A stretch of 64,000 nt of DNA from Enoplolaimus lenunculus (taxonomy: Eukaryota; Nematoda; Enoplea; Enoplida; Thoracostomopsidae), in assembly GCA_030248215.1 (NCBI GenBank), contig JASANG010003629.1, forward strand, positions 1 to 64,000. Reading direction: 5' to 3'. How positions within the stretch are numbered: the stretch's first letter is position 1; each line of letters starts with the position of its first letter. The translations under genes were made by a program, and so were the position numbers. This document shows positions 24,596 through 35,756 of this stretch, one piece after another. The notes under the pieces are model-generated. The model did not search any database. It was not told the DNA's origin and worked only from the letters and a program-made list of their open reading frames with translations.

Positions 24596-24735
24596 TTCGT
24601 ATCTTTAGTCCAGCTTTGTAAACGTACCAGTTTTTACAAATAAACGTTTAAGTTGAATTTGAAGTTGAGTTCAATTCAACATATTAATAAGTAACGCTTC
24701 GGCCTAAATTGATGAACAAATTAACTAATAATTAA

Positions 24736-25001
24736 CCCTTTCTCACATGAATATTTTCTATTTTCCCTAAGACCTACGTTTATGCAAGGATTCGAACTCC
24801 AGTCACTGGAGTGGGAGACGTTTACCATCACCACTCCGCTATAAGGAGCTTGACGCTCGAGCCCGAGGGGGCTCTCACGTCTTGTGGTTATTTAGTACTA
24901 TGTATACTTGTTGCAATTGTTAAACACGGTGCGATATATATACTATTTAACGTATATACACTGCGCTGAGTTGCCTACAGGCAACTCAATGTGAGAAGGG
25001 G
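24736..25001. mobile_element. TTAA-flanked tRNA-like MITE, right arm copy 1
   Basis: Mirror of 1884-2149. TTAA lies at 24732-24735 and 25002-25005, the inverted ends are CCCTTTCTCACATG and ATGTGAGAAGGGG, and the internal B-box-like sequence is on the minus strand. Confidence 0.75.
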
Positions 25002-25119
25002 TTAAAATTAGAAAAAATATTTATTATACAGTTGAATAGAACAGTAATAATCAGTTGCATTGTTTTGGTTTTATTTAGTGGAGCTATTAGACAATTTAAG
25101 CACGCGAATGGTTACGCTA

Positions 25120-25330
25120 TACTGGACGTCCAGCGCCGTCCGTCAACGTCCGTCGTCCGTACGGCACCGTCCGTCATCGTTTGTATCATACGTTATCGTA
25201 CGTGAGTTATTTATGTACAATGCTGCACGGTGATGGTCGGCGCGGCACTGGGACGGACAGCTCCGTACGGGTGACGCACGTTGACGGACGGCGCCGTACG
25301 CATGACGAACAGCGCCGGACGTCAACAAAA
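25120..25330. repeat. Repeat rich in CCGTCCGTACGG words
   Basis: Many overlapping, partly palindromic words such as CGTCCGTCGTCCGTACGG and GGACGGCGCCGTACGC. The left-arm counterpart (about 1703-1765) keeps only the two ends and lacks about 140 bp of the middle. Related words occur at 30480-30560 and 32400-32450. Probably a degenerate short DNA element. Confidence 0.5.
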
Positions 25331-25489
25331 GTCTAGCGCAACCCTTAATCATCCCTACGTTACACTTCAAAAACAGCCAAATCTCTACTTGTGAAACTGT
25401 CGAGTTTATTGAACTTTTATTCAATTCAAAAGTTTTATTTCAATTCAACGTTTAAAACTTAGAACGAACAAACCAAATTTCTTCAGATT

Positions 25490-25950
25490 TTTAAGCCTAA
25501 GCCTAAGCCTAAGCCTAACCCTAAGCCTAACCCTAAGCCTAACCCTAGAACTTTTATTCAATTCAAAAGTTTTATTTCAATTCAACGTTTAAAACTTAGA
25601 ACGAACAAACCAAATTTCTTCAGATTTTTAAGCCTAAGCCTAAGCCTAAGCCTAAGCCTAACCCTAAGCCTAAGCCTAAGCCTAAGCCTAGAACTTTTAT
25701 TCAATTCAAAAGTTTTATTTCAATTCAACGTTTAAAACTTAGAACGAACAAACCAAATTTCTTCAGATTTTTAAGCCTAAGCCTAAGCCTAAGCCTAAGC
25801 CTAACCCTAAGCCTAAGCCTAAGCCTAAGCCTAGAACTTTTATTCAATTCAACGTTTAAAACTTAGAACGAACAAACCAAATTTCTTCAGATTTTTAAGC
25901 CTAAGCCTAAACCTAAGCCTAAGCCTAAGCCTAAGCCTAAGAAGGTCTTT
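25490..25950 (-). repeat. TTAGGC tandem blocks with a repeated ~95-bp spacer, right arm
   Basis: Four tracts of CCTAAG/CCTAAC hexamers alternate with near-identical spacers that begin CTAGAACTTTTATTCAATTC and end TTTCTTCAGATTTTTAAG. The result is a higher-order tandem array. The hexamer equals the nematode telomere unit TTAGGC, but the tract is interstitial. Confidence 0.8.
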
Positions 25951-26912
25951 TTCGCGTTCAACTTTACCCTTACAAACCTAAACATTATTAAACGGTGTAA
26001 TGTATTACGCTCATTATTTTGGTTTTCCTAACCTTGCCTTGCCGATTTTAACTGGAACCAACTGCCTAAACGACACACAACCAGAGACGTAAACCAGGAA
26101 TTTATTTATGAGTATTTAAGTTTAATCTGTAAATTTTTTTCTTGGGCGAGTGAGCGTATTCGAGCAAAATCAATTTTTACTTCATTGGAACCAGTATGTT
26201 ATTCTAAATCCTGCAAAACAGTCATTTTTGTTCTCGGCTTTCTTGAAATTTTAGTAGCCCACATATATCCCCTCATAGTGCGTTGCATACATTCGTTCGT
26301 GCAATCTCCAATCACCGATTTGCGTTTGAAATGTTTAAAGTTTAACCTAAACCCATACAAAAAACAATGGCGTACACGCTGTTCAAATCATTATACCTGT
26401 AATATTAATCTATTTCGTTTGACACTCACAGAAACACCACGTTGACTTAGCGAAAAAGTTTTTTAACTTATTTTGTAATCTAACATTTTACGCTGTCACG
26501 GGCGACCCCAGTGGGGCTCACCGAAGCTATTTACCAGCATCAGGGATTGAAACCAAAATTTTGTATTAAATGCTCAAATAGCGTTTGGCTTTTCGTTCGC
26601 TTCGCTTGCACGATTTTTTCGTTTATCAGCACGGCGGCGACGTATCAGAAATTTTATGGATCAGCCACAGTTCTGCTGGTCAATTAATATTCGTAAGGTT
26701 GTTTCGAAACTTTGGTGACAGTGTTGTTCAGTGCGCATATACACGGGCCAGTAGCCAGTGAATCGACAGTTACAGCTCAGACCCCGTAGATATATTTTCT
26801 TACAGCTCACACCCCATAGATATATTTTCGGCCCCCTTCCCGAAAACCATTTTAGCCCAGCTTGCAAGTAGAGCGAAATCAAAACTGCATGCTTCTCTTG
26901 ATATTGTTTCAA

Positions 26913-27703
26913 CCCCCCCACCTTTGTAGCATGGTCAGCTATCTACGAACCCTATATGCAATTTAATGTCGTTGATTTTGCGTTGTACGGAACCGTAAAC
27001 AAGTTTTAATTTTTCAATCGGACTTACACCATTTCAAGCGTTTAAGTTGAAAATTTCAAACCGTTGACGCTATGTCGTGCTGCGAGTTCAACTCAGCGTG
27101 AACGCCGTCGACATGTACGTGTGTCGCGTTCAATGCCCGAAAAAAGTGATATTTCTGCACACGGGACCACGTGATATATAAATACTGAAAATCGTTCGTA
27201 AGCGAAGCGGACAAGAAGCCAAACGCAATTTTAATACTAAATTAATACAAAATTTTGGTTTCGATCCCTGTTTACGATGACGTAGCCGGGGTGCAGTTTG
27301 TCTTGGATCCGACACTGGCTAAGTTTTGAGTTGTGTCACTGCCATCAAGCCTGTATAGGTTATAGTAGGAGTACTACAGTTTAAAGACAACGTCATATAC
27401 CTTTATATGTAGCATTCTAGTAAAAGGGTACAAAACCGACAGGTATTTACAATGCTTAAACTGAGCATATGACCGATATGGTTCATGTGTGCCCCCTGTG
27501 TTAGAGTATGGTTGAGTTCATAGTATTCGAAATATACACACATTGCATAGGCGGATACAATGGTGTCACCAAAGCCTGGACCTCTCCAACAGGGATCAAA
27601 GCTAAAATTGTATGCTTATATTTAGTACTAAAATTACGTTTGACTTCTCGCGTGTTTCGTACATGAAGCTTCTTAAACAATCATCTATTGTGCTTTCCTT
27701 TAG
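26913..27703. other. Non-coding sequence right of the inverted repeat
   Basis: A fragment of the dispersed GCGAAGCGGACAAGAAGCC repeat lies at about 27195-27260, followed by TTTCGATCCCTG, as also at 340-380. No coding sequence is recognised. Confidence 0.5.
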
Positions 27704-27789
27704 GTAGTCACCCTTGTTATCGGATCAGCCGCTGCGCCACTGATCGCTGACTACGAGCCAGTCAAACCTGAAATACTTTGGGCCAAATG
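27704..27789 (+). CDS. Orphan exon candidate, membrane-like, unidentified
   Basis: An 86-nt open stretch between a good acceptor (TTTCCTTTAG) and a donor (GTAATA) translates to a hydrophobic stretch beginning VVTLVIGSAAAPLIADY, followed by a polar part ending ILWAK. Both the splice borders and the amino-acid composition suggest a real exon of a membrane protein, possibly a transporter. I recognise no family and found no partner exon. A small pseudo-exon is equally possible. Confidence 0.3.
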
Positions 27790-27939
27790 GTAATATACCC
27801 GTTTTGAGACGGCATTTTGACAGCGCAGTACACCACACTATATGCGCGCACCGTTCGACTACGTATTTCATATATCGGGTTTTAAATGATCGGAAAGCAA
27901 TTAAAAATCACCCGGTTTACAAAAAGGTATAAAATTCTA

Positions 27940-28057
27940 CTACATATATATATTATATATTATATATATTATATATATTATATATATATATAAATGTATA
28001 TATTATATATATTATATATATATATCTAAATTTATTTATTTATTTATATATACCGGT
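27940..28057. repeat. AT-rich microsatellite
   Basis: ATATATTATATATATT-type simple sequence ending in TTTATTTATTTATTTATATA. Confidence 0.9.
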
Positions 28058-29285
28058 TTGCGGTTTAAAAGCGGAACAGTAACCAGAACGTAGCCAGGTG
28101 CGTTTCGGCTCCCTCTAAAAATTGTGACAGCTCCTACAAATGTTTCAGTACTCGCTTGTATAAATCATTACATACTTTTGTATGCCCCTCCTAAATATTT
28201 GAGCCCCTTAACCATGGTAAACTGAGTACGAGCCTGTCGAACGGGCTTGTTTCACGTCCGTTTCATACGAAACGATTTGCGTTTGTTTTTGAACAAATGG
28301 TTGAATTGAACTTTGAGTTTTAAATCGTACTCAGTGTTTTGTAAACAGACCATATGCTTTGGAGGTACCGGTCGTACAGGCGGAATATTTAAGTATGTGA
28401 AAGTTATTTTATGTTTAGCGGAACAAAAGAAACAATACTTAAACAGTCCTGCGGCTAGAAAATGTTAGTACCGGGAACGAGAATAACATTAAGGGAAGCC
28501 AAGGGAAGCTTTCTTAACATAGAATTCTTTTAATGTTGTTCAAAAAAATTTTGGCCAGCAGACGTACCAGATTTATTGTGCAACTCCCAAATGGGAATTC
28601 CAGCAGAGAGGAAAAATTTTGGGGGCTGTAGTCCGGTCACAATGCATTTACAAATGCGTCCAATTGGGAGCCACGATAAAACCGTTCCCATCTGCCCCAC
28701 GAAAATAAAACAGTGTAATGATTGAAAATAAAATTCTGTCTGGGAAACATTTCAATGGTTGATAAAGAAATAAAAATTTGAAAACAAGAATGAATGATTA
28801 AAATAGGCTGAACTGTTGTTTTTAATTTTTAATCAAAATATTAAAGTATGTCACAGTAAGTTATATACAGAAATAATTAACAGCATTTCGGCCGATTTTA
28901 ATTCTGATATATTTTTTACTCAATTATTTTGTCGTCTCGCGATTTTTACTTATTTCGTAAAGTTTTAAACTGAAGTTAGCAAGCGTTGAAGCATAAAATT
29001 TTGATGGAAGATCAAATTTTACCTTATACTTTTGAGGCAAAAATTTGAAAACCGAGAGAAATTAATGTTCTAATTTTTGACCCAGTATAGGCCATATTTG
29101 GCAGTTTTCCTTACGGGGCGGCCAAATCTGCACTGATACGCCCGTCGCAATAACTTCTGTCTCTGTATAACAGATAAAATCATAGTTGAAAATGCGAATT
29201 AAACACAGTCCAAGAGCTCTGCTATGAAAAATTACGTTGAAAATATTAATCAGTTTTTACAAGTATATATACTCTAACGAATAGT
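28058..29285. other. Sequence without recognised features
   Basis: AT-rich, non-coding. A weak relative of the CCCGTAGCCAGCTCACC element (AACGTAGCCAGGTGCG near 28085 and CCATGGTAAACTGAGTACG near 28210) is the only pattern seen. Confidence 0.5.
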
Positions 29286-29632
29286 GTCTGGGTTTCCAAA
29301 ATCCGACTTAAGCATTTACTTAACTTATGCTTAAGCAATTACTTAAGTTGCCGAATTAAGTAAATACTTAACTTTTTGGGCTAATACAAATAAATACCTG
29401 ATATGAGAAACGATCATAGAAAAAAGCTATAGTTTTGCTTTGCGGAGGTATCACGAGTTAACAATTTTAATTAGGCCAACGCTAATATGACCGAACTATT
29501 ACTCTGCAATATATAAAATTTAGTCAGTGACTTAAGTATTTACTCAATATAAGTACGCTTTTAAAAACGACAAAATGGCTAAGTAATTGCTTAGCACATA
29601 CATAAGTACTGTACAGTTTCATAAATCCAGCC
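29286..29632. mobile_element. ACTTAAGTA-rich foldback MITE
   Basis: Left end GGGTTTCCAAAATCCGACTT, right end ACAGTTTCATAAATCCAGCC. Stem-forming TTAAGTATTTACTTAA words and the shared internal GCTTTTAAAAACGACAAAAT identify the family. Other members: 35757-36504 (interrupted), 58557-58855, and the arm copies near 10843-11040 and 14690-14885. Confidence 0.6.
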
Positions 29633-29931
29633 AATGATGGGGTTATGATTAACGAACGAGCAAAAATATACGAGTCGGGGTGTGAAAATGTAGGTTTTCA
29701 ATTTGTCTATAAAATATGAAATAGCAGTTTTACCAAAACAAGCAATATAACCAAGTCGACTCGAAACCTAAAACAACTGCATTTTCGCCTTACAAGTAAA
29801 AAATTTCACTTTTTCGTTCCAATCATAAGTCAGCGCCGGCAAATATGATATCTAACCAATGAAACAGTAATAAGTTTATACGCCTATTTCTCATTTGCAC
29901 ACATTAAATTTAGTAGTTTTTGGAATATAAT

Positions 29932-30097
29932 AGGCCCGGGTTCGTAGCCAACGAGGGCCAGAGGTCTCAGCCCCCCTGGAAAAATTTCGGTCGCCCTAGA
30001 AAATTTTCAACCTTGCTTGTAAGTCATTGAAAACCGTTGAATGCCCCTCCTGTAAATTTTTAGCCCCCCTGGCAAGGTGAGCTGGCTACGGTCCTGA
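29932..30097. mobile_element. CCCGTAGCCAGCTCACCTTG MITE
   Basis: GGCCCGGGTTCGTAGCC at the left and GCAAGGTGAGCTGGCTACGG at the right are inverted. The middle has AGCCCCCCTGGAAAAATTT and CAACCTTGCTTGTAAGTCA. Related copies: 3890-3990, 8196-8400, 17835-18045, 22925-23010, 45927-46093 and 62750-62912. Confidence 0.65.
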
Positions 30098-30197
30098 ATA
30101 GGCCAAGATACGTGAGTTTGAAATCGTGTGCGCTGTAAATTGTATTGAGTTGATTGGTCAATCCAGAGAACGAATTTGTCATTTTTGGTTATTTCTT

Positions 30198-30380
30198 AAT
30201 AGTTAAATAACAGTAAACATTAACTCGCTTAGAACTGATTTAATTTCGGCAGAGTCGATTAATTAACTCACAATAAGTTCAATCAATTTAAAATTTTGAG
30301 TTCTGAAAGACCTAACACAGACTCAGTGATTCAACTCATTCTGAATTAAAATCAATTCACTGAAGGTTAACAGTGTAAAA
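30198..30380. mobile_element. GAGTTGATTTTAACTCAG repeat
   Basis: AACAGTAAACATTAACTCG through TCAACTCATTCTGAATTAAA to GGTTAACAGTGT. Same family as 37343-37599. Confidence 0.5.
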
Positions 30381-30694
30381 AATAAAGCAGTAAGGATTTT
30401 ACACTTTTTTCGCATTTCAAACAGTATCCTTAATAAAACGCTGTTTCGCATGTTTAGAAACTCTCAGGGTGACGCTACACGTTTTGATGTTTTTCTGTCA
30501 TCCGGCAGAGTCCGGCACCGGACGTTATCATGCACGATTTTGCTGGACGCCCTAAGGCACCCAACACCAATTTGTAAGAAGTGAAAATATTCACATGCGC
30601 CGCCGCCCGTCACAACACGGCCATACACCAAGTATAAGCATAACCCATGCTTAAAGCTTTAAACGGCAAAGTTTTGTTACCACGTTTGCAACGG

Positions 30695-30865
30695 TAAACC
30701 ACTCAACGATATTGACCGTTTACCGTATGAATATTTATTATTTCGTTTGACAACTATTTTCGATCTTGGATTCGAATCCCAGTAAGTCGAGTGGGAGGCG
30801 TTGACTATCACAAATCAGTTAACCAAGTTTGCCACTGGAGCCAGAGCGTGCTGTCACAGTACACA
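30695..30865 (-). mobile_element. Diverged relative of the TTAA tRNA-like MITE
   Basis: Contains GTATGAATATTTATTATTTC and GGATTCGAATCCCAG, matching the inner part of the family with its B-box-like core. The terminal inverted repeats are no longer clear. Confidence 0.4.
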
Positions 30866-31011
30866 TCAGAGCAGCATGATACCAGCGGGTATGGGTAGGA
30901 AAATTTTGATGCGGGTATACCCGCGGGGGGGGGGTAAAGAATTTCAAATCGTGTGTAAAAATTGGTGATTCTTTACCCGCCTAAAATTTTCATAAACGGC
31001 AAACAGCGGTA

Positions 31012-31385
31012 CTGTAGTGACCCAAATAAGAGCGGGGTAATCAGAGGGGGTCCCCATTTTGAGTCACAATCAATTGGAGTCCGTATCCGTAATAAAAGTC
31101 CGTAAGCGAATAGAGTTCCTAAACCCGACAATTATCTCTAATTGTAGCGCATAAATGATTCCAGCACAAAATAATTTGAGTTCGAAACTTTAAAGCGTAC
31201 TTAAGTTTTGAAAGTACATTCCTAAGTATAATCTTGCGTGATCGCTGAAGCTTCTGATACGGGACAAATGAACGTTTAATTGAAGGTTTGAGTTAAAAAA
31301 TAACAGTCCCTAGACGAATAACAGGGGGTACCCTCTGGAGAGGACAAATAAATATCAGTCCACCCTCTTATTCGAAACCTTATAG
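31012..31385. mobile_element. CTGTAGTGACCCGAATAAGAG MITE
   Basis: The left end CTGTAGTGACCCAAATAAGA is preceded by TA; the right end is decayed (CTTATTCGAAACCTTATAG, then TA). Internal landmarks AGTCCGTAAGCGAATAGAG and GTACATTCCTAAGTATAATC are kept. Confidence 0.65.
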
Positions 31386-32142
31386 TAGCTAGTGTCTCTC
31401 ACGAAAAAAGCAGGTTGCTCAGATTACGGTTCTGGCTGAATTAGACCCATGCACGCGGAATACTTTTCAAATACATTTCAACGGAAATTTTTGGAGTACA
31501 GCTTATTATATAGCATTACAAGACATTCTTCGCTGTTCCTACAAAGGTTATAATTTTCTTTGGCTTGGAACAATATGTTCACAAGTTTTTCGAATGAAAT
31601 TTGAAGATATATTGCGACGAAACCATAAAGACATGTGTGATTATGCCATTTTAACTACACTGATTTCGTAAAGACAAAAACGTTTTAATTCACTGATCAT
31701 GATCACCTATTGGAATACGAACTAGTTTTACTGGTTATCGGTGTAATGTGCAATGGTATCAGGGGCTAAAATTTTAACTGAATGGTTTGCTTTCAAAGTT
31801 ACTAATAAAGTTTTTTTGGAACGTAAATCGAGTGACTAACATTTATACACTGTAAAATCACACAATTGTATTGAACAAAGAAAAAATAAGGGCGGGTAAA
31901 GGCGGTTATGGGTGGAAAAATTTTGCACGTTTATACCACCAGTTAAAAAAATAAAATATCCGCGGGAAGAGCGTAGGGTCGGTTAAATTTTTTTACCCAT
32001 TTACATATCTGATGCAAAGATACTGTATCACACAACTACACAAGTGATAACTGTGAAACACTGTGGTAAATTTTCAAATCACCACAGTAAGGCGATAAAA
32101 CATCTTGTTTTACAAAAGTGTGAAATTATGTAACTGAATTAA

Positions 32143-32323
32143 AAAGAACAGGGCCGGAACAGTAGTAAAGCATATTCCTAAGCCTAAACCTAAGCCTAAG
32201 CTTAAGCGTAAGGATGAACGTCTTCCTAAGCCTAAGCCTAAGCAAAAAATTTAGTCTAAAGCTTAAACTGAGTCTGTTACAGCCTCTCTGGAAAACGATC
32301 CAGCCCTGTTTTATACATGGGTC
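32143..32323. mobile_element. GGCC-type MITE with TTAGGC core
   Basis: AAAGAACAGGGCCGGAACAG at one end and CCAGCCCTGTTTTATACATG at the other are inverted. The core is CCTAAGCCTAAGCC, with the shared AGTCTAAAGCTTAAACTGAG motif. Confidence 0.7.
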
Positions 32324-33777
32324 ACTAAAAATTTCATGAATTAGAACAAATTCTTTAAAAATAACTCCGCTGAAACTTCATCGTAAACACTAAGGCTTGA
32401 GCTATAGTCGCCGCGCGTCGCCGGACGCCGTCACACGGCACTGTAAACTCAGTAAAACAATAGCGCAACCCGTATTATGAGTGGTTTGCGTTGATTAATG
32501 AAGGTTATACCGGCAAATGCCTAGGTTTTCAATAATTATACATTACTAGTGGCACAAAATTTATCTTTGAACAAAATATAGCCATTAAACGGTGTAAGAA
32601 CTGAACATTTGAATTACTAATTGGAAGCGAATAATTAATTATATATATTTTAAAACTCAAATTATACCTTTGATTTGCTAGCGTGAGTATACGTAGTTGA
32701 AAATAGTGGCATTTTGTACACTTACCAGTATTCTTTGCGATATTATTATTCAACGTTTCTGCTCCGTATACAAAAATCTGTCAAAGTTCGAAACGTTTGT
32801 CTTTTACTTAAATCTGTGGATTTTATGCTTTTGATTTGTGAAAGCGATAAAGCGTAAGCCTAAGCAACAAAAATTAGTCTAATAAAAATAAAACTTAGTC
32901 TGTTGAAGAGTTTCTCTGTTTGACTAGAATAGAGTAAGCTTAAGCTTTAGACTAATTAGCATCCATAGTATCAATTCTGTTACGTTTCTTTAAATGCTTA
33001 AACACCTTTTTATTTAGTAAAAGGTTATCCTTCGGCTGGATAACTTGCTGCAAAACAACCGTATCATTGTTCGGGCAAAAGTGCTTTAATACGATACCTA
33101 ATATCTGTCGCCACGTCGACGGGGGCCGCCCACTCAAGCTCCAGCAGCACCAACAAGAGTCACACCCAGAATTTTGTATTAATATATTTATTTAGTACTA
33201 AAATTGCGGTTTGGCTTTTCGTTCGCTTCGCTCGCGATAGTTTATTTTTGCTATTATAAAATATATTTAGCATCAGTACCCGTCAATAAATTTCTGAATT
33301 CACCATTGCAAATAACAATTCTCCGGTATAAATCGAGTATGTTTTTTGGCCGCCGCTGCTTTGAGTGCTCGCGACAAAAACGCGAGCGCAAGACCGACAG
33401 AAATAAAAGAACAATTGAGTCAAACGTATATATATCATATTGCATATTACCTTTTCAAAGCTTCAGGATTCTGATTGTATTTTTGGATTCGATATATAAT
33501 GGGCGTTTTGGGTGAGAAATATAAAAAGTTAAATATTCAGTATTCGTTATATGTATATAAATCGTCAACCGACGGATAAATAGGTATATAAATGTTGAAC
33601 GAATATAATAGAAGAAACGGATTATAGCTGATATCGAGAGTGCTCAGTTCTAGTTATGTAGAGTTATAGTGCACACAGAATGGACGGTCGGCGTGTTTAA
33701 TGTATTTTGATATCGGAACCGTATCATTGTGCCCAGCGACGGAGCAGGCCAGGGTGTGGACCGTACCAAAAATTCAG

Positions 33778-34003
33778 AGGTGGAAGGCCGCGGGCTTCAC
33801 CATTGACTGAGATGTGGAAGGCCGCGGGACCTCACCAAAAATGTAGAGGTGGAAGGCCGCGGGACTTCACCAATGACTCAGAGGTGGAAGGCCGCGGGAC
33901 CTCATCAAAAATTCAGAGGTGGAAGGCCGCGGGACTTCACCAGAATTTCAGAGGTTGAGGGCCGCTGGACCTCGCCAAAAATTCAGAGCTGGAGGGCCGC
34001 TTA
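33778..34003 (+). repeat. 35-bp GC-rich minisatellite
   Basis: About seven units of GGTGGAAGGCCGCGGGACTT plus CACCAAAAATTCAGA. Thirty-five is not a multiple of three, so each unit is read in a shifted frame; the overlapping open frames here are therefore unlikely to be protein-coding. Confidence 0.85.
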
Positions 34004-34530
34004 TGATTATCAAAACATTTTTCAAATTTTTTCTTTAAAATAGTTTTAGGGTGGGGGCTCTCTTTGAGGTGGGGGTCCCCAAATGGGGGTATGGGGGGTG
34101 GCGGCTGCTGCCCTGATTGTACCTAGCGAGCGACGGTGAGCAACGACGCTCGTTGGACGTAACCAGATTTCTGGTTTGGAAACGGCCAAGTCAATTAGTA
34201 CTATATGGTTTTGTTCTTAAGTCAATTTGTTTCAGTTAGCATTTAGTTTGTTAACTGAAACAAAATTGACAACGTAATTGAGAGGGCCACTGGTTCTTGG
34301 TCCCCATCCGCCTATGCCTCGGCCTTAGGTGCCTGGCGAACAAAACCATTTTGTGATAGAAAGCCGTCGGTATGAATGTGTGGGTGGTATTTCGAATTAG
34401 AAAAAAATTGAACAAAAGTATAAATCTTGGGGTCAGATGAATAATGGCGCGTACCTAATGATTATAAACGGAATTATATATTGTCGTTAGAGAGATCTTT
34501 AGCGGCACATCGATTATATATCATGGGGTA

Positions 34531-34976
34531 CTGTAGTGACCCGAATAAGAGGGGGAGGGTAATAAGAGGGGTCCCCCATTTTGAGTTCCAATCAATAGGA
34601 ATCCGTATTCCTAATAAGAGTCCGTAAGCGGATAGAGTCTCTAAACCATACTTAGAGTTCATAAATGTCAATTATTCAAATTGGTAGTGGATAAATAACT
34701 CCAGGACCAAATAAAATTGAGTTCGAAACTTTAAAGCATATATTCTAAGTTTTGAAAGTACATTCCTAAGCATAACCTTGCATCATTGCTGAAGCTTTTG
34801 ATGCAAGACAAATGAACGTTTAATTCAACGGATTGTTGCAATACCGTATATATATCGGTAACAAAGGGTGGCTGATCGTGGGTAAAAATAAATAACAGTC
34901 CGCAACGGAATAATAGGGCTACCCTCTGGAGACGCCAAATAAATATCATTCCCCCCTCTTATTCGGGTCACTACAG
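34531..34976. mobile_element. CTGTAGTGACCCGAATAAGAG MITE, best-preserved copy
   Basis: A 446-bp element with near-identical inverted ends (CTGTAGTGACCCGAATAAGA and TCTTATTCGGGTCACTACAG), flanked by TA (34529-34530 and 34977-34978). It has no open frame of transposase length. The TA target suggests Tc1/mariner-like mobilisation. Confidence 0.8.
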
Positions 34977-35219
34977 TAGGGTGTACCGAGAAACATTTGA
35001 TTAAATCGTTAGTATTGGCAACCAACATATGTACGAATCGGTCCAGCTACACGCACCTTGGATTCCCTAAGCAATTTTGTACAGGTAGGCGGTAGAATGA
35101 AAAGTTAAAGAAATTTAGAGCTATACTTAGTTCACACTACAACTTTCGCAACAGATTGCGCGAATTCTTCTTGGACCAAAATAAAGTACAGTACAAAACT
35201 TGATTAATTACCCAACTCT

Positions 35220-35374
35220 GTCGGTATATGTGTACGTAAGTGTATGTTAAAACAAATGTTGCCATGCCTGTGCACATATACCGGTATAAGAAGTTGTTGC
35301 AATGACCGCGTGGTGTAGTGGTAGCATGCTTGGCTCGAGCGCAAGAGGGCCGAGGTTCGCTTCCCGGTGTGGTC
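35220..35374 (+). repeat. tRNA-derived SINE with a nearly foldable tRNA-like part
   Basis: Positions 35304-35374 (71 nt) can form a 7-bp acceptor stem (GACCGCG with TGTGGTC, including G-U pairs), a D stem around TGGTGTAGTGGTAGCAT (also an A box) and an anticodon-like hairpin. GGTTCGCTTCC resembles a B box. The T stem has mismatches, so I call it a tRNA-derived repeat rather than a working tRNA gene. The leader TGTCGGTATATGTGTACG matches the repeat at 7018. Confidence 0.5.
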
Positions 35375-35756
35375 ATTAACTTTGGCAAAACTTCAAACAG
35401 GGGTCGTGCAGACCATATAGTACCAACAAACTCATACTCAAAGGCGTCTCATCATGGGGACATTGAGGGGGCGTCCCTCCAAGTTTGGCTTGTGCCCCCA
35501 CCCAAATAGACCCGGTCTGAAAGTATACTATGTTGAATTGCAATTGCTGGCGGGCTCCTAAAACTATGCGATACCTTCCAAGTATTATCTTCTGCAGACG
35601 CCCCTGCTCAAACCCATATTCGTTCATTGTAGCATACTCAAGCTTTGAAAGTATATTGGTAAAGTACTGAACTTTGAAACATAGAAATAGTTGGCAGTAA
35701 ATGTGAAAAGTGTGAGACCCAAATAACACGAGGTCAGTTAAACGGCAAATATTGGC

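Larger units (their letters stand above)
13100..26912 (-). repeat. Right arm of giant inverted repeat
   Basis: This is the reverse-complement partner of 1-12400 and carries intact versions of the coding exons and transposon copies that the left arm shares. Its coding exons stay open and splice in phase, so it is probably the authentic locus. The outer boundary at 26912 is set only by the window edge on the left side. The inner boundary is blurred, because the left arm still shows weak, deletion-rich similarity to the sequence just inside 13138. Confidence 0.93.

Noticed and set aside
33204-33515. 103-codon plus-strand frame
   Set aside because: No family resemblance, no splice context, overlaps a dispersed repeat fragment at its start, and has an equally long antisense frame.
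33707-34043. Open frames across the 35-bp minisatellite
   Set aside because: Unit length is not divisible by three and the frames shift from unit to unit; repeat-derived.
35304-35374. Functional tRNA gene
   Set aside because: The T stem has mismatches, the TTCGCTT loop is non-canonical, and it is embedded in a dispersed SINE-like leader; better a tRNA-derived repeat.
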